From positions 1 through 47,598 of the forward strand of contig JAGWBB010000051.1 in the NCBI GenBank assembly GCA_021296095.1: a stretch of 47,598 bases of DNA, written 5' to 3'. The notes below the pieces were generated by a model. It was not told where the DNA came from. It did no database searches and saw nothing but the letters and a program-made list of their open reading frames with translations. Origin of the DNA: Desulfurellaceae bacterium. Lineage in GTDB: Bacteria; Desulfobacterota; Binatia; Bin18. Below, one piece after another: positions 25,993-34,947 of this stretch (position 1 is its first letter; each line of letters opens with the position of its first letter). The position numbers and the translations under genes are program-made.

Positions 25993-27549
25993 ATGGAACG
26001 GGAGATTGTCCAGATTTTTGACACCACACTGCGTGACGGTGAGCAGTCGCCCGGCGCCACCATGAACATCGAGGAGAAGGTCATGGTCGCCCGTCAGCTC
26101 GAAAAGCTCAACGTTGATGTGGTCGAAGCCGGGTTTGCCGCGTCGTCAGAGGGAGATTTTGAGTCGGTCAGGCGGGTTGCCGAACTGATGCCGACGCCGA
26201 TCGTCCTGAGTCTGTCGCGGACCAAGGAGGACGATATCCGACGGTCGATTCAGGCGGTCGAGGGCGCCAAAAATCCCGGCATTCATATTTTTATTGCGAC
26301 CTCGGATATCCACCTCAAGCACAAGCTGATGATGAGCCGCCAAGAGGCGCTCGACGCCTCGGTGTGGGCGGTCAGCTATGCCAAAAAATATCTCGACTAT
26401 GTCGAGTTTTCGGCCGAGGACGCGTCGCGGACCGACCCCGATTACCTGGTCGAGATTTTTGGCGAGGTCATCAAGGCCGGGGCGGTCACCGTCAACGTGC
26501 CGGATACCACCGGCTATGCGGTACCCGAACAGTACGGCCAGCTCTTCACCTTTTTGCGTAACACCGTGCCCGGTGGCGAAACGGTTAAGTGGAGCGCTCA
26601 CTGCCACAACGATCTGGGTCTGGCGGTGGCCAACTCGCTGTCGGCCATTGAGCACGGCGCGCGCCAGGTCGAGTGTACGATCAACGGCATCGGCGAGCGC
26701 GCCGGTAATACCTCGATGGAAGAGGTCGTCATGGCGCTCAGGACGCGCAAGGACGTCTTTCAGGATGTCACCACCCGTGTCGTCACCGAGCAGATTTATC
26801 CGTCCAGCCAGCTGCTGTCACAGATTACGGGCATTACCGTGCCCCTGAACAAACCGGTGGTCGGGGCGAACGCGTTTGCCCACGAGGCCGGCATTCACCA
26901 AGATGGGGTGCTGAAGAACAAGCTGACCTATGAGATCATGCAGCCCCAGACCATCGGACTGGCCAGCAACAAGCTGGTTCTGGGCAAGCACTCCGGTCGC
27001 CACGCGTTTGTCGACCGGCTGCAAACCCTGGGCATTGACTACACCGGGACCGACATGAACAAGGCTTTTGCGCGTTTCAAAGCCTTGGCCGACAAGAAAA
27101 AGAACGTCTACGATGAAGACCTGATTGCCATCGTCACCGAGGAGACCGTCCGGCTGCCGGATCAGTACGAGCTGCTGTATCTGAATGTGACCTCGTCGAG
27201 CATGGCCGTGCCCCACGCCACCGTCAAAATGAAGGTCGGCGAGGACGAGATCGTCGACAGCGCGGCCGGCGACGGCATGGTGGACGCCTGTTTCAAGGCG
27301 GTGACCAAGATTGCCGGCCTCGACCCCCAGCTTGAGCGCTATACGGTCAAGGCGATTACCGGCGGCGCCGATGCCCAGGGCGAGGTGTCGTGCATGATCC
27401 GCGAGAACGGCACCTCGGTCAACGGTCAGGGCTCCCATACCGATATCATCATGGCCAGCGCCCTGGCCTTTGTGAACGCGCTCAACAAACTCGCCAACCG
27501 CGAGCGCTATTATCAGAGCCAGACGGCCGCCGGACGGGAGGGACCCTAG
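25993..27549 (+). CDS. leuA: 2-isopropylmalate synthase
   Basis: This is the first enzyme of leucine synthesis, condensing 2-oxoisovalerate and acetyl-CoA. The HMGL-like TIM barrel begins with [16 protein letters not shown], and the metal-binding [13 protein letters not shown] and [16 protein letters not shown] motifs follow. The C-terminal LeuA dimerisation domain (about 390-500, with [11 protein letters not shown]) is the site of leucine feedback inhibition. At 518 residues it is the standard bacterial form. It is preceded by the attenuator and followed by leuB after 45 bases. leuC and leuD are not in the window. Confidence 0.96.
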   Translation: MEREIVQIFDTTLRDGEQSPGATMNIEEKVMVARQLEKLNVDVVEAGFAASSEGDFESVRRVAELMPTPIVLSLSRTKEDDIRRSIQAVEGAKNPGIHIFIATSDIHLKHKLMMSRQEALDASVWAVSYAKKYLDYVEFSAEDASRTDPDYLVEIFGEVIKAGAVTVNVPDTTGYAVPEQYGQLFTFLRNTVPGGETVKWSAHCHNDLGLAVANSLSAIEHGARQVECTINGIGERAGNTSMEEVVMALRTRKDVFQDVTTRVVTEQIYPSSQLLSQITGITVPLNKPVVGANAFAHEAGIHQDGVLKNKLTYEIMQPQTIGLASNKLVLGKHSGRHAFVDRLQTLGIDYTGTDMNKAFARFKALADKKKNVYDEDLIAIVTEETVRLPDQYELLYLNVTSSSMAVPHATVKMKVGEDEIVDSAAGDGMVDACFKAVTKIAGLDPQLERYTVKAITGGADAQGEVSCMIRENGTSVNGQGSHTDIIMASALAFVNALNKLANRERYYQSQTAAGREGP

Positions 27550-27594
27550 GCAGCGGCCCACCGACCCACACGCGTATGAAAAGAAGGAGACAGC

Positions 27595-28668
27595 ATGGCC
27601 CATAAAATTGCGGTCTTTGCCGGTGACGGCATCGGCCCTGAGGTGATTGGCGAGGCTCTGGAAACCCTCAAGCTCGTTGAAAAACGGTTTGGCCTGAGCT
27701 TGGCCTGCGAACAGGCCCTGGCCGGCGGCTGCTCGATTGACGCCCACGGCGTGGCCCTGACCGACTCTGCGCTACGGGTCGCCACCGAGAGCGACGCGGT
27801 TCTGCTCGGCGCGGTCGGCGGCCCCAAGTGGGACGACCCGCAGTCTGCGGTCCGGCCCGAGCAGGCCATTCTGGGACTGCGCAAAGAGCTCGGTCTGTAC
27901 GCCAATCTGCGCCCGCTCCAGGTCAACCGGCATCTGGTCCACGCTTCGACCCTCAAGCCCGAGGTGCTGGACGGGGTGGATCTGATTGTCGTCCGTGAGC
28001 TGACCGGCGGGGTGTATTACGGCCGGCCGAGCGAGCGCCGGACCGGACCGGACGGCCGGGAGGCGGTGGACACGATTTTCTATACCGAGGGTGAGGTCGA
28101 GCGGCTGATGCGAACCTCGTTTGATCTGGCCCGCAAACGCCGCAAAAAGGTCACCTCGGTGGACAAGGCCAACATCATGGCGACCTCGCGGATGTGGCGC
28201 GAGGTCGCCAATGAGGTGGCCAAGGACTACCCGGACGTTGAATACGAGGATGTTCTGGTCGATGCCATGTCGATGCATCTCATCCGCCGGCCGCGCGACT
28301 TCGATGTGATTGCCGCCGAGAACATGTTCGGCGATATTCTGACCGACGAGGCGTCGATGATCGCCGGCTCCATGGGCCTGCTGCCCTCGGCTTCCTTGGG
28401 CGAGGGTTCGCGGGGGCTGTTTGAGCCCATCCACGGCACCGCGCCCGATATTGCCGGCCAGGACAAGGCCAACCCTCTGGCTGCCCTGCTGTCCACGGCC
28501 CTGCTGCTGCGTTTGTCGTTTCAGCACGAAGAGGCGGCTCAGGCGATTGAGACGGCGGTCGATGCGGCCCTGTCCGAAGGCTACCGCACGCCCGATATTG
28601 CCCAGCCCGAATGCCGTCTGGTCGGCTGCAAGGAGATGGGCCGTATTGTCCGAGATAAGCTCGGCTAA
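27595..28668 (+). CDS. leuB: 3-isopropylmalate dehydrogenase
   Basis: This enzyme oxidises and decarboxylates 3-isopropylmalate to 2-oxoisocaproate with NAD. Family motifs are AVFAGDGIGPEV at the start, LLGAVGGPKWDDP, LRPLQVNRHLV, the ELTGGVYYG loop, and the NAD/metal segment NMFGDILTDEASMIAGSMGLLPSASLG. The HGTAPDIAGQDKANP motif near residue 280 supports NAD use. Length of 357 is standard. AAGGAGAC precedes the ATG. It is in the same transcription unit as leuA. Confidence 0.96.
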   Translation: MAHKIAVFAGDGIGPEVIGEALETLKLVEKRFGLSLACEQALAGGCSIDAHGVALTDSALRVATESDAVLLGAVGGPKWDDPQSAVRPEQAILGLRKELGLYANLRPLQVNRHLVHASTLKPEVLDGVDLIVVRELTGGVYYGRPSERRTGPDGREAVDTIFYTEGEVERLMRTSFDLARKRRKKVTSVDKANIMATSRMWREVANEVAKDYPDVEYEDVLVDAMSMHLIRRPRDFDVIAAENMFGDILTDEASMIAGSMGLLPSASLGEGSRGLFEPIHGTAPDIAGQDKANPLAALLSTALLLRLSFQHEEAAQAIETAVDAALSEGYRTPDIAQPECRLVGCKEMGRIVRDKLG

Positions 28669-28698
28669 GGCGAGTCTCGCAGGGCGACTTAGCGCATT

Positions 28699-28724
28699 GT
28701 CGGATTACGCTTCGCTAATCCGAC
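28699..28724. repeat. Palindromic REP-like element between leuB and the Nudix gene
   Basis: GTCGGATTA and TAATCCGAC enclose CGCTTCGC. The same kind of element is widely dispersed in many genomes. It lies between convergent genes and overlaps the last codons of the Nudix gene, so it may stop transcription from both sides. Confidence 0.6.
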
Positions 28725-29287
28725 CTACCGGTCAGCAGGTCGTACCAGTGAAAGGCTACGACCACCAGGGCGTGGGTGATCTGTCCCCGGCGAATGAGGT
28801 CGGGAATATCGGCCAGCGGAACCAGGACCACCTCGGTTTCCTCGGTCGTATCAAAGTGGGTCTCAAACCGCTTCTGCACGTTGCGGGCCACAAAGCTGTG
28901 ACAGCGGTTGGCCTGAATGGCCGGGTTGGGATGAATGGCGCCCAGGGAGACTACCTCAGCCGAGTCATAGCCGGTCTCTTCCTGCATCTCGCGCCGGGCG
29001 GCGTGGAGCGGGGAGGGGTCTTCCGCATCGACCATACCGCCCGGAATCTCCAGCGTCATGGCCTCGACCCCGTGCCGGTACTGCCGAATCAACACCACCT
29101 GTTCGTCGGCGGTGAGCGGAATGATGTTCACCCAGTCGCCCGCCTCCAGGACGTAGAAGTCATGTCCCCGGCCGGTCCGGGGGGAGCGCTTATGGTCTTC
29201 CCGGAGCGAGAAGATGCGACACGAATAGACGATCTGGGAGCGGAGACGTTGCCAGGCTTTGAGCGTGGTTGAGCCGTCGGAACTCAT
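28715..29287 (-). CDS. Nudix hydrolase (ADP-ribose pyrophosphatase-like)
   Basis: This enzyme hydrolyses a nucleoside diphosphate linked to another moiety, most likely ADP-ribose. The Nudix box lies at about residues 84-107: it opens with GGMVDAED and ends with REMQEETG, with one residue more between them than the consensus. The flanking VLIRQYRHGVEAMTLEIPGG is typical of the ADP-ribose subgroup. Length is 190 residues. The extreme C-terminus (YDLLTGRSD) is encoded over the REP-like palindrome, so the last residues may be recently acquired. Confidence 0.88.
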   Translation of the reverse strand: MSSDGSTTLKAWQRLRSQIVYSCRIFSLREDHKRSPRTGRGHDFYVLEAGDWVNIIPLTADEQVVLIRQYRHGVEAMTLEIPGGMVDAEDPSPLHAARREMQEETGYDSAEVVSLGAIHPNPAIQANRCHSFVARNVQKRFETHFDTTEETEVVLVPLADIPDLIRRGQITHALVVVAFHWYDLLTGRSD

Positions 29288-29302
29288 GCCGTGTCCCGCC
29301 GG

Positions 29303-29719
29303 CTAAAAGAGGCGGCGATACTCAATCGCCGGACACCGATCCATCACCACCGTTAGCCCGGCCTGCTGGGCTTTGCGGGCGGCGGCCTCGTCAATGACGT
29401 CGAGTTGGAGCCACAGGATTGAGGCTTGCTCGGCAATGGCTTCGTCGGCGATCTGAGCCACAAACTCCGAGCGGCGGAACACGTCAACCATGTCAACCGG
29501 CTCGGGAATGTCGCTCAGGCTGGCGTAGCAGCGCTGACCGAGGATTTCCCGGCAGTTGGGGTTGACCGGGATGACGGTGTGGCCCCTGGCCTTGAGCAGG
29601 GCGGCAATCTGGTGGCTGTCGCGGTCCGGGTCGGGCGAACAGCCAATCACGGCAATCGTTTTGGGCGCAGCCAGAATGTCGTAAATCTCGGGATCCGACG
29701 GGTTTTCAAAGGTTTTCAT
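29303..29719 (-). CDS. CoA-binding domain protein (YccU-like)
   Basis: This is a single Rossmann-type CoA_binding_2 domain of 138 residues, with KTIAVIGCSPDPDRDSHQIA at the nucleotide-binding turn and VIPVNPNCREILGQRCYASL after it. The C-terminal MDRCPAIEYRRL is the conserved family ending, with its Cys near CoA. The biochemical role of the family is not defined. It overlaps the phosphatase gene upstream by 14 bases, so the two are probably co-translated. Confidence 0.88.
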   Translation of the reverse strand: MKTFENPSDPEIYDILAAPKTIAVIGCSPDPDRDSHQIAALLKARGHTVIPVNPNCREILGQRCYASLSDIPEPVDMVDVFRRSEFVAQIADEAIAEQASILWLQLDVIDEAAARKAQQAGLTVVMDRCPAIEYRRLF

Positions 29720-30206
29720 GGGCCAAGCTCAACAGATCGTCAAAGGAGTTTTCCAGACAGCGCTGGATCTCGACCATGCGGGCTCGAAAGGCGTCTTCGC
29801 CCTGCATCGCCGGGTCGTCGATATCGCCCTCCTCGCCGGCAAACTCCTTGAGGGTGTAGGCTGGCGTGCCCTCGGCCTCGGGGTAGGCGTCAAGCATGTC
29901 TTTCTGCTCGTGGGTCATGGTCAGGATCAGGTCGGCCTCGTCGATCAGATACCGGTGGCGTTTGAGGTCGGTCGAGACAAAGTCTTCGGCTTGCAGGTGA
30001 ATGTCGTGTTCGCGCAGGATCAGACGCGCGTCGAGCGAGGCGTACATCCGATCCCGGGCGTAAATCGCAATCCCGCCCGAACGGATAGTGATATGCTCAA
30101 CATCCCGCTCTGCGAGCATTTTCTCAAGCAGGGAGTGAGCCATCACGCTGCGGCTGGTGTTGGCGTGACAGACGATCAGCACGCGGTAGGGGTGGGGATG
30201 GGTCAC
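29706..30206 (-). CDS. Low-molecular-weight protein-tyrosine-phosphatase-like protein
   Basis: The P-loop CHANTSRS at residues 14-21 matches the C-x5-R-S active site of low-Mr tyrosine phosphatases and related arsenate reductases. The general-acid aspartate is in DIDDPAMQGED near residue 130. The helical LILTMTHEQKDMLDAYP is typical. Length is 166 residues. Whether it acts on phosphotyrosine, an arginine phosphate or another ester cannot be told. It overlaps the CoA-binding gene. Confidence 0.85.
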   Translation of the reverse strand: MTHPHPYRVLIVCHANTSRSVMAHSLLEKMLAERDVEHITIRSGGIAIYARDRMYASLDARLILREHDIHLQAEDFVSTDLKRHRYLIDEADLILTMTHEQKDMLDAYPEAEGTPAYTLKEFAGEEGDIDDPAMQGEDAFRARMVEIQRCLENSFDDLLSLAHENL

Positions 30207-30219
30207 AGGGCTCTGGGAG

Positions 30220-30248
30220 ACGCGCGGCCGCAGGGCGCGGCCGCGCGT
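30220..30248 (-). terminator. GC-rich hairpin after the SDR gene
   Basis: A perfect 12-bp stem, ACGCGCGGCCGC with GCGGCCGCGCGT, has a five-base loop. There is no U-tract. It lies just after the stop of the SDR gene (minus strand) and before the phosphatase gene. Confidence 0.5.
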
Positions 30249-30255
30249 GTGGGAT

Positions 30256-31185
30256 TCAGGATTTGAGCGACTTGAAGACGGAGCCGAGGTCTTCCTTGGC
30301 CGTTCCGCCCTTGGCCAGCTCGCCCTTGAGCGTGTCGCCCAGCTCGTTCGGGTCCCAGTCGCCCAGCTTTTTGACTGTGCCGGCCGAGTGCCAGCCCTTC
30401 ATCAACCATACGCAGCCGCCGCCGACACGGAAGACCTCGCCGTGGACCCCGGCCGCGTCATCACTCGCCAGCCAGGCCACCAGCGGGGCGACGTGGTGGG
30501 GGCTGAAGTAATCGTGCTCGCCCTCTTTGGCGTCCATCAGGCCGGCCGTCTGGGGCGTAGCGTCAACCGTCAGGCGGGTGCGCGCCAGCGGGGCAATCGC
30601 GTTGCCGGTTACGCCATATTTCTGCATCTCGCGGTCAACGATGATCGCCATGGTGGCGACCGCAGCCTTGGCCGGGCCGTAGTTGGGCTGGCCGGGGCTG
30701 CCCAGCAGGCCGGCGTCCGAGGAGGTGTTGATCACCCGGCCGTTCAGGATAGTGCCCGCCTTGTGCTGCTCGCGCCAGTATTCGCAGGCGTGACGGCTGC
30801 AGTTGAAGGAGCCTTTCATGTGCACGTTGATGACCGCATCCCACTCTTCTTCCGACATATTGAAGATCATCCGGTCGCGCAGGATGCCGGCGTTGTTGAC
30901 CAGAATGTTCAGATGCCCGAAGGTATCGACCGCCTGTTCGACGATCCGTTTGGCGCCCTTGAAGTCGGTCACGCTCTCGGTATTGGCCACCGCTTCGCCT
31001 CCGGCGGCCTTGATTTCATTGACGACCTGTTGGGCCGGACCGACATCTGATCCGGTTCCGTCGAAATGACCGCCGAGATCGTTGACCACCAGCTTGGCGC
31101 CGTGTTTGGCCATGAGCAGGGCTTCTTCGCGGCCGATGCCTCGACCGGCACCGGTGACGATGGCAACCTTGCCGTCTAGTAACAT
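30256..31185 (-). CDS. Short-chain dehydrogenase/reductase (MFE-2-like hydroxyacyl-CoA dehydrogenase type)
   Basis: This is an NAD(P)-dependent oxidoreductase of 309 residues. The cofactor motif is VTGAGRGIGREEA (TGxxxGxG), with VNDLGGHFDGTGSD after it, NNAG near residue 95, the catalytic Ser in INTSSDAG, and Y-x3-K in NYGPAKAAVA. The long N-terminal insert GGHFDGTGSDVGPAQQVV is typical of the 3-hydroxyacyl-CoA dehydrogenase part of peroxisomal-type multifunctional enzyme 2 and related bacterial SDRs in acyl-CoA or steroid breakdown. The C-terminus continues about 50 residues beyond the common SDR fold. The exact substrate is unknown. Confidence 0.88.
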   Translation of the reverse strand: MLLDGKVAIVTGAGRGIGREEALLMAKHGAKLVVNDLGGHFDGTGSDVGPAQQVVNEIKAAGGEAVANTESVTDFKGAKRIVEQAVDTFGHLNILVNNAGILRDRMIFNMSEEEWDAVINVHMKGSFNCSRHACEYWREQHKAGTILNGRVINTSSDAGLLGSPGQPNYGPAKAAVATMAIIVDREMQKYGVTGNAIAPLARTRLTVDATPQTAGLMDAKEGEHDYFSPHHVAPLVAWLASDDAAGVHGEVFRVGGGCVWLMKGWHSAGTVKKLGDWDPNELGDTLKGELAKGGTAKEDLGSVFKSLKS

Positions 31186-31309
31186 GATAGGCTCTCCTTT
31201 TGCGATGTAGGCAAGATGGACAAGATGAACAGCGTGAAGTCCGCCTCTTGTCTGCCTGACTTGCCCGGATTTGTCAACCGGTTTGGGGCTGAACGGAATC
31301 GGACTGGAA

Positions 31310-31350
31310 AGGGAAAAACAAAAGAGGGGGAAGAAACCTTCCCCCTCTTT
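31310..31350 (-). terminator. Intrinsic terminator of glnA
   Basis: On the minus strand AAGAGGGGGAAG and CTTCCCCCTCTT form a perfect 12-bp stem with a four-base loop, followed by TTGTTTTT. It begins 25 bases after the glnA stop. Confidence 0.9.
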
Positions 31351-31374
31351 GATATCCGTCAGACGGACTGCGGT

Positions 31375-32787
31375 TTAGACGTCGTAGTACAGCGAGAACT
31401 CGTACGGGTGGGGCCGCAGACGGAGCGGGTCAACCTCGTTCTCACGTTTGTAGTCCACCCAGGTCTCGACCACATCTTTGGTGAACACGTCGCCCTTGAG
31501 CAGGAACTCATAGTCGCTCTCCAGGGCGTCGAGGGCGGCGGGTAAGGAGCCGGGCACGGATGGCACGCCGGCCAGTTCCTCGGGGGTGAGCGAGTAGATA
31601 TCCTTGTCGAGCGGATCGCCCGGATTCAGTTTGCGCTCAACGCCGTCAAGCCCGGCCATCAGCATGGCCGAGAAGGCCAGATAGGGATTGCTCGACGGGT
31701 CCGGAAAACGGACTTCGATGCGTTTGGCCTTGGGGCTCGGCGAGTACATCGGGATGCGGACCGCCGCCGACCGGTTGCGAGACGAGTAGGCCAGGTTGAC
31801 CGGCGCCTCAAAGCCGGGCACCAGACGCCGGTAGGAGTTGGCAGTCGGGGCGACAAAGGCGCACAGGGCCGGGGCGTGGGCCAGGACGCCGGCGATGTAG
31901 TGCAGGCCGAGTTCGCTGATCCCGCCGTAGCCGTCACCAGCAAACAGGGGCTGGTCGTTTTTCCACACCGACTGGTGGGTGTGCATACCCGAGCCGTTAT
32001 CGCCAAAGATCGGCTTGGGCATGAAGGTGGCGGTTTTGCCGTGCCGCTTGGCCACATTCTTGACGATATACTTGTACCACTGGAGCGCGTCGGCCATTTG
32101 GACCAGGGGCAGGAAACGCATGTCGATTTCGGCCTGTCCGGCGGTCGCCACCTCGTGGTGATGCTTCTCGATCCGGATCCCGATGTCCTCCATTATCCGG
32201 ATCATTTCGGTTCGAATGTCCTGGTAGGAGTCCAGCGGCGACACCGGGAAATAGCCCTCTTTGTGACGGGGCTTGTAGCCCAGGTTCGGCCCTTCCTCCT
32301 GGCCCGAATTCCAGCTGCCCTCAATTGAGTTGACATGGTAGTAACCCTCGTGGGCATTCTGGTCGAAGCGAACGTCGTCGAGGATGAAGAATTCGGGCTC
32401 CGGCCCGAAATAGGCCACGTCGCCCACGCCGCTCGATTTGAGATACGCCTCGGCTTTGCGGGCGATATTGCGCGGGTCGCGCGAATAGTCCTCTTTGGTG
32501 ATCGGATCGACGATATTGCAGATCAGGGACAGGGTCGGGGCTTGACAGAACGGATCGAGGCGCGCGGTAGCCGGGTCGGGGATGACGAGCATGTCCGAGG
32601 AGTCAATCGACTGCCAGCCGCGAATCGAAGAACCGTCAAAGCCGAGCCCGTCCTCGAAGATCTCTTCTTCGTATTCGCTCAGCGGGATGGAAAAATGCTG
32701 CCAGGTGCCGATAAAGTCCATGAACTTGAGGTCCACGACCTCGGCGTTTTTCTCCTGCGCTAAGGCAATCGCGTCTTTGGGTGTCAT
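31375..32787 (-). CDS. glnA: Glutamine synthetase, type I
   Basis: This enzyme makes glutamine from glutamate, ammonia and ATP; type I forms a dodecamer. Length is 470 residues. Motifs seen: FDGSSIRGW, the ATP-binding [16 protein letters not shown], and [10 protein letters not shown]. Tyr398 in [11 protein letters not shown] corresponds to the adenylylation tyrosine (397 in E. coli), so control by GlnE-type adenylylation is likely. It lies downstream of glnB with a 45-base gap on the same strand and ends at a strong terminator, so the two form a nitrogen-regulated unit. Confidence 0.97.
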   Translation of the reverse strand: MTPKDAIALAQEKNAEVVDLKFMDFIGTWQHFSIPLSEYEEEIFEDGLGFDGSSIRGWQSIDSSDMLVIPDPATARLDPFCQAPTLSLICNIVDPITKEDYSRDPRNIARKAEAYLKSSGVGDVAYFGPEPEFFILDDVRFDQNAHEGYYHVNSIEGSWNSGQEEGPNLGYKPRHKEGYFPVSPLDSYQDIRTEMIRIMEDIGIRIEKHHHEVATAGQAEIDMRFLPLVQMADALQWYKYIVKNVAKRHGKTATFMPKPIFGDNGSGMHTHQSVWKNDQPLFAGDGYGGISELGLHYIAGVLAHAPALCAFVAPTANSYRRLVPGFEAPVNLAYSSRNRSAAVRIPMYSPSPKAKRIEVRFPDPSSNPYLAFSAMLMAGLDGVERKLNPGDPLDKDIYSLTPEELAGVPSVPGSLPAALDALESDYEFLLKGDVFTKDVVETWVDYKRENEVDPLRLRPHPYEFSLYYDV

Positions 32788-32832
32788 ACGTCTCCTGTCC
32801 TCCTGTACTCCAGTGCGTTCGGATTCGTCAGC

Positions 32833-33207
<375 letters not shown>

Positions 33208-33236
33208 CTAGTGTAAAACGGTCGGCTTGTAAAGCA

Positions 33237-33265
33237 TCTATAGAGAGCAGCAAAAAGAATACCAA
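33237..33265 (-). promoter_or_regulatory. Possible sigma70 promoter for glnB-glnA
   Basis: On the minus strand TTGGTA (33260-33265) is followed after 17 bases by TATAGA (33237-33242). I looked for a sigma54 GG-N10-GC element and did not find one. Confidence 0.35.
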
Positions 33266-33280
33266 ACCCCTCGACCTCTG

Positions 33281-33335
33281 AATAGGCGGTTTCCGGCCCG
33301 CGGCTCTCTTTTTCCGGCCCCCGGCTTGCCTATTT
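33281..33335. repeat. Imperfect inverted repeat between plsY and glnB
   Basis: AATAGGC (33281) and GCCTATT (ends 33335) flank two direct copies of a TTCCGGCCC-x-CGGCT unit. It lies after the plsY stop on the minus strand and could act as its terminator. Confidence 0.4.
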
Positions 33336-33354
33336 CGCGGGCAGCGCTCTTTTT

Positions 33355-34002
33355 TTAGGCAGAAGAATCGGGCTCTTCAGGCGCGGTGTGTTTTCCGTCA
33401 GAGGCGAGTCGAAAGGGAGCCTCCTGGCCTTTCCACAGGCGCCTGATATTGTCGCGGTGGCGGGCGACGACGAGCAGGGCCAGCAGCGAGACGGCGAACA
33501 GGTAGGGCCGGGGATAGGCCAGAACGGCCAGCAGGGGCGGCACGGCGAGTGTGGCGGCCAGAGACGCCGCAGATACGATTCGGCTGGCGGCAAAGACGCC
33601 GATGAACACGACCAGGGCCGACAGGGTGGCCAGCGGAGTCAGACCCAGCAGCACGCCGAAGCCCGAGGCTATGCCCTTGCCGCCGGTAAAGCCCAGGAAA
33701 ATCGAAAACATATGGCCGACCACCACCGCCACCGCAGTAGCGGCCTGAACGACCTCTCCAAAGCCGAGCAGTCGCACTGCCAGCACCGGGATCAGCCCCT
33801 TTGCCATGTCGCCGGCCAGGGTCAGCAGGCCGGCCGTTCTGCCGGCGGTGCGGGCCAGGTTGGTGGCGCCGATATTACCGCTGCCGGTCTGGCGGACCGC
33901 AATGCCCAGATGGCGACCGATGAGATCACCGGTCGGGATCGAGCCGCATACATAGGCGATGAGGGGAGATAGCAGACAGGCGACACAGGCGAATTCTTGC
34001 AT
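33355..34002 (-). CDS. plsY: Acyl-phosphate glycerol-3-phosphate acyltransferase
   Basis: This inner-membrane enzyme acylates glycerol-3-phosphate using acyl-phosphate. The three PlsY motifs are present: GSIPTGDLIGRH, SGNIGATNLART and the later GHMFSIFLGFTGGKGIASGFG. About six to seven membrane segments span 215 residues. I start it at ATG 34002 because the open frame further upstream runs through the tRNA-Pro gene. No strong ribosome binding site is seen. The last 20 residues are hydrophilic and not conserved. Confidence 0.93.
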   Translation of the reverse strand: MQEFACVACLLSPLIAYVCGSIPTGDLIGRHLGIAVRQTGSGNIGATNLARTAGRTAGLLTLAGDMAKGLIPVLAVRLLGFGEVVQAATAVAVVVGHMFSIFLGFTGGKGIASGFGVLLGLTPLATLSALVVFIGVFAASRIVSAASLAATLAVPPLLAVLAYPRPYLFAVSLLALLVVARHRDNIRRLWKGQEAPFRLASDGKHTAPEEPDSSA

Positions 34003-34040
34003 GGCCGATGCGGGAAGAAGACCGAGGGACGGAACAAACG

Positions 34041-34117
34041 TGGTCGGGGTGACTGGATTTGAACCAGCGACCCCACGGTCCCGAACCGTGTGCTCTACCA
34101 GGCTGAGCCACACCCCG
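34041..34117 (-). tRNA. tRNA-Pro(CGG) with encoded CCA
   Basis: The acceptor CGGGGTG pairs with CACCCCG, followed by A and an encoded CCA (complement of 34041-34043). The anticodon arm is CACGG-TTCGGGA-CCGTG with anticodon CGG. The T-arm CTGGTTCAAATCCAG is regular. The 3' end lies 38 bases upstream of the plsY ATG, so both may be in one transcript. Confidence 0.95.
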
Positions 34118-34163
34118 ACCTGCCAGGGAGGAGGGTCAAGTAGGGGATAGTGAGAAGAGAAGG

Positions 34164-34200
34164 CAAAACTCAAATGGCAAAAGGCAAAGGTCAAATGTAG
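34164..34200. repeat. CAAATGGCAAAAGG-type low-complexity repeat
   Basis: Short units GGCAAA, CTCAAATGGCAAAAGG and GTCAAATG are strung together. A related run at 37071-37125 (AAGTCAAAAGGCAAAGGGC and so on) overlaps the start of the DUF2231 gene. Such runs are frequent in intergenic DNA of uncultured bacteria. Confidence 0.45.
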
Positions 34201-34224
34201 AGGGCGACCCGACGGGTCGCCCTC
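34200..34224 (-). terminator. Hairpin after the GNAT gene
   Basis: An 11-bp perfect stem built from GAGGGCGACCC and GGGTCGCCCTC closes on a GAC loop. It begins 21 bases past the GNAT stop. No U-tract on either side. Confidence 0.5.
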
Positions 34225-34244
34225 GGGGGAGAGGCCAAAGGCGG

Positions 34245-34679
34245 TCAGTCCAGGGAGCAGGCGAACAGAGGGCCTGTTGCGGCGAATCCGTTTTGCGTCA
34301 ACAGCTGTCGGTCGGCTCGGTCGGATTGCACAAGCAGCTGTTGACAGCCCCGGCGCCGGGCTCGGGCCTTGGCAAAGCCGAGCAGGGCCTGAACGATATC
34401 CGGTGCGGCAGCAGGACGAACGATGAGGTCAAGGAGGGCCTGCCAGCCGGGCGATCCCAGGGTCCGCACGTAGCACACTAGCAGCATGCCCTGAACGGCG
34501 CCGGCCTGTTCGGCGATGTAGAAGTCGAGCCGCGGGTCACTCGCCAGGCGTCGCCAGTAGCGGGTTTCGGCGCGGCTGACCAGCTCAGCCCCAGCCGGCG
34601 CGGCGAGGAGCCGCAGGGCCGGGATGTCAGTCCGTTTCGCACGACGTATGCGGAGTCTCTCGTATGATCGCTGAGCCAT
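34245..34679 (-). CDS. GNAT-family N-acetyltransferase-like protein
   Basis: This 144-residue protein has the GNAT layout: beta-1/alpha-1 LRIRRAKRTDIPALRLLAA, the central strands DFYIAEQAGAVQGMLLVCYV, then LLDLIVRP and ALLGFAKARARRRGCQQLLVQ, ending in the beta-5 region RQLLTQNGFAATGPLF. The acetyl-CoA pyrophosphate loop (usually Q/R-x2-G-x-G/A) is poorly conserved, so activity is uncertain. The substrate is unknown. It stands alone between tRNA-Pro and the methyltransferase gene. Confidence 0.65.
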   Translation of the reverse strand: MAQRSYERLRIRRAKRTDIPALRLLAAPAGAELVSRAETRYWRRLASDPRLDFYIAEQAGAVQGMLLVCYVRTLGSPGWQALLDLIVRPAAAPDIVQALLGFAKARARRRGCQQLLVQSDRADRQLLTQNGFAATGPLFACSLD

Positions 34680-34786
34680 GGCCCGCCGTACTTACCATAA
34701 AGCCCGCTGACGCGGAAGGAATGCCGCAGACTGCTATCGCCTCGGTTTGTGTTGCTGCCCCGGAGGGGGATTTCTGAGGGTGGAGC

Positions 34787-34811
34787 AGGGGCGGGTTTCA
34801 AACCCGCCCCT
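34787..34811. repeat. 25-bp near-perfect palindrome, copy 2
   Basis: Same palindrome as at 6471-6495, with a C instead of a G at the centre. It lies in the 268-base spacer between the GNAT gene and the methyltransferase gene. Nothing else was recognised in that spacer. Confidence 0.7.
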
Positions 34812-34947
34812 CCCGCTTTCCAAACCGGACACCGGCCACAGACCTGCTGCCCGCCGCTCTTTACGTCCGGGGTGGGACGGTTTAGGGTGCAGGCACTGCG
34901 AGCCTGGGCGCTCTTGCCCGGGCACCCCCGAAGCGCTGTTGAAGCCT

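Noticed and set aside
34003-34194. N-terminal extension of plsY
   Set aside because: The frame is open but reads through tRNA-Pro; PlsY similarity starts at the ATG at 34002.
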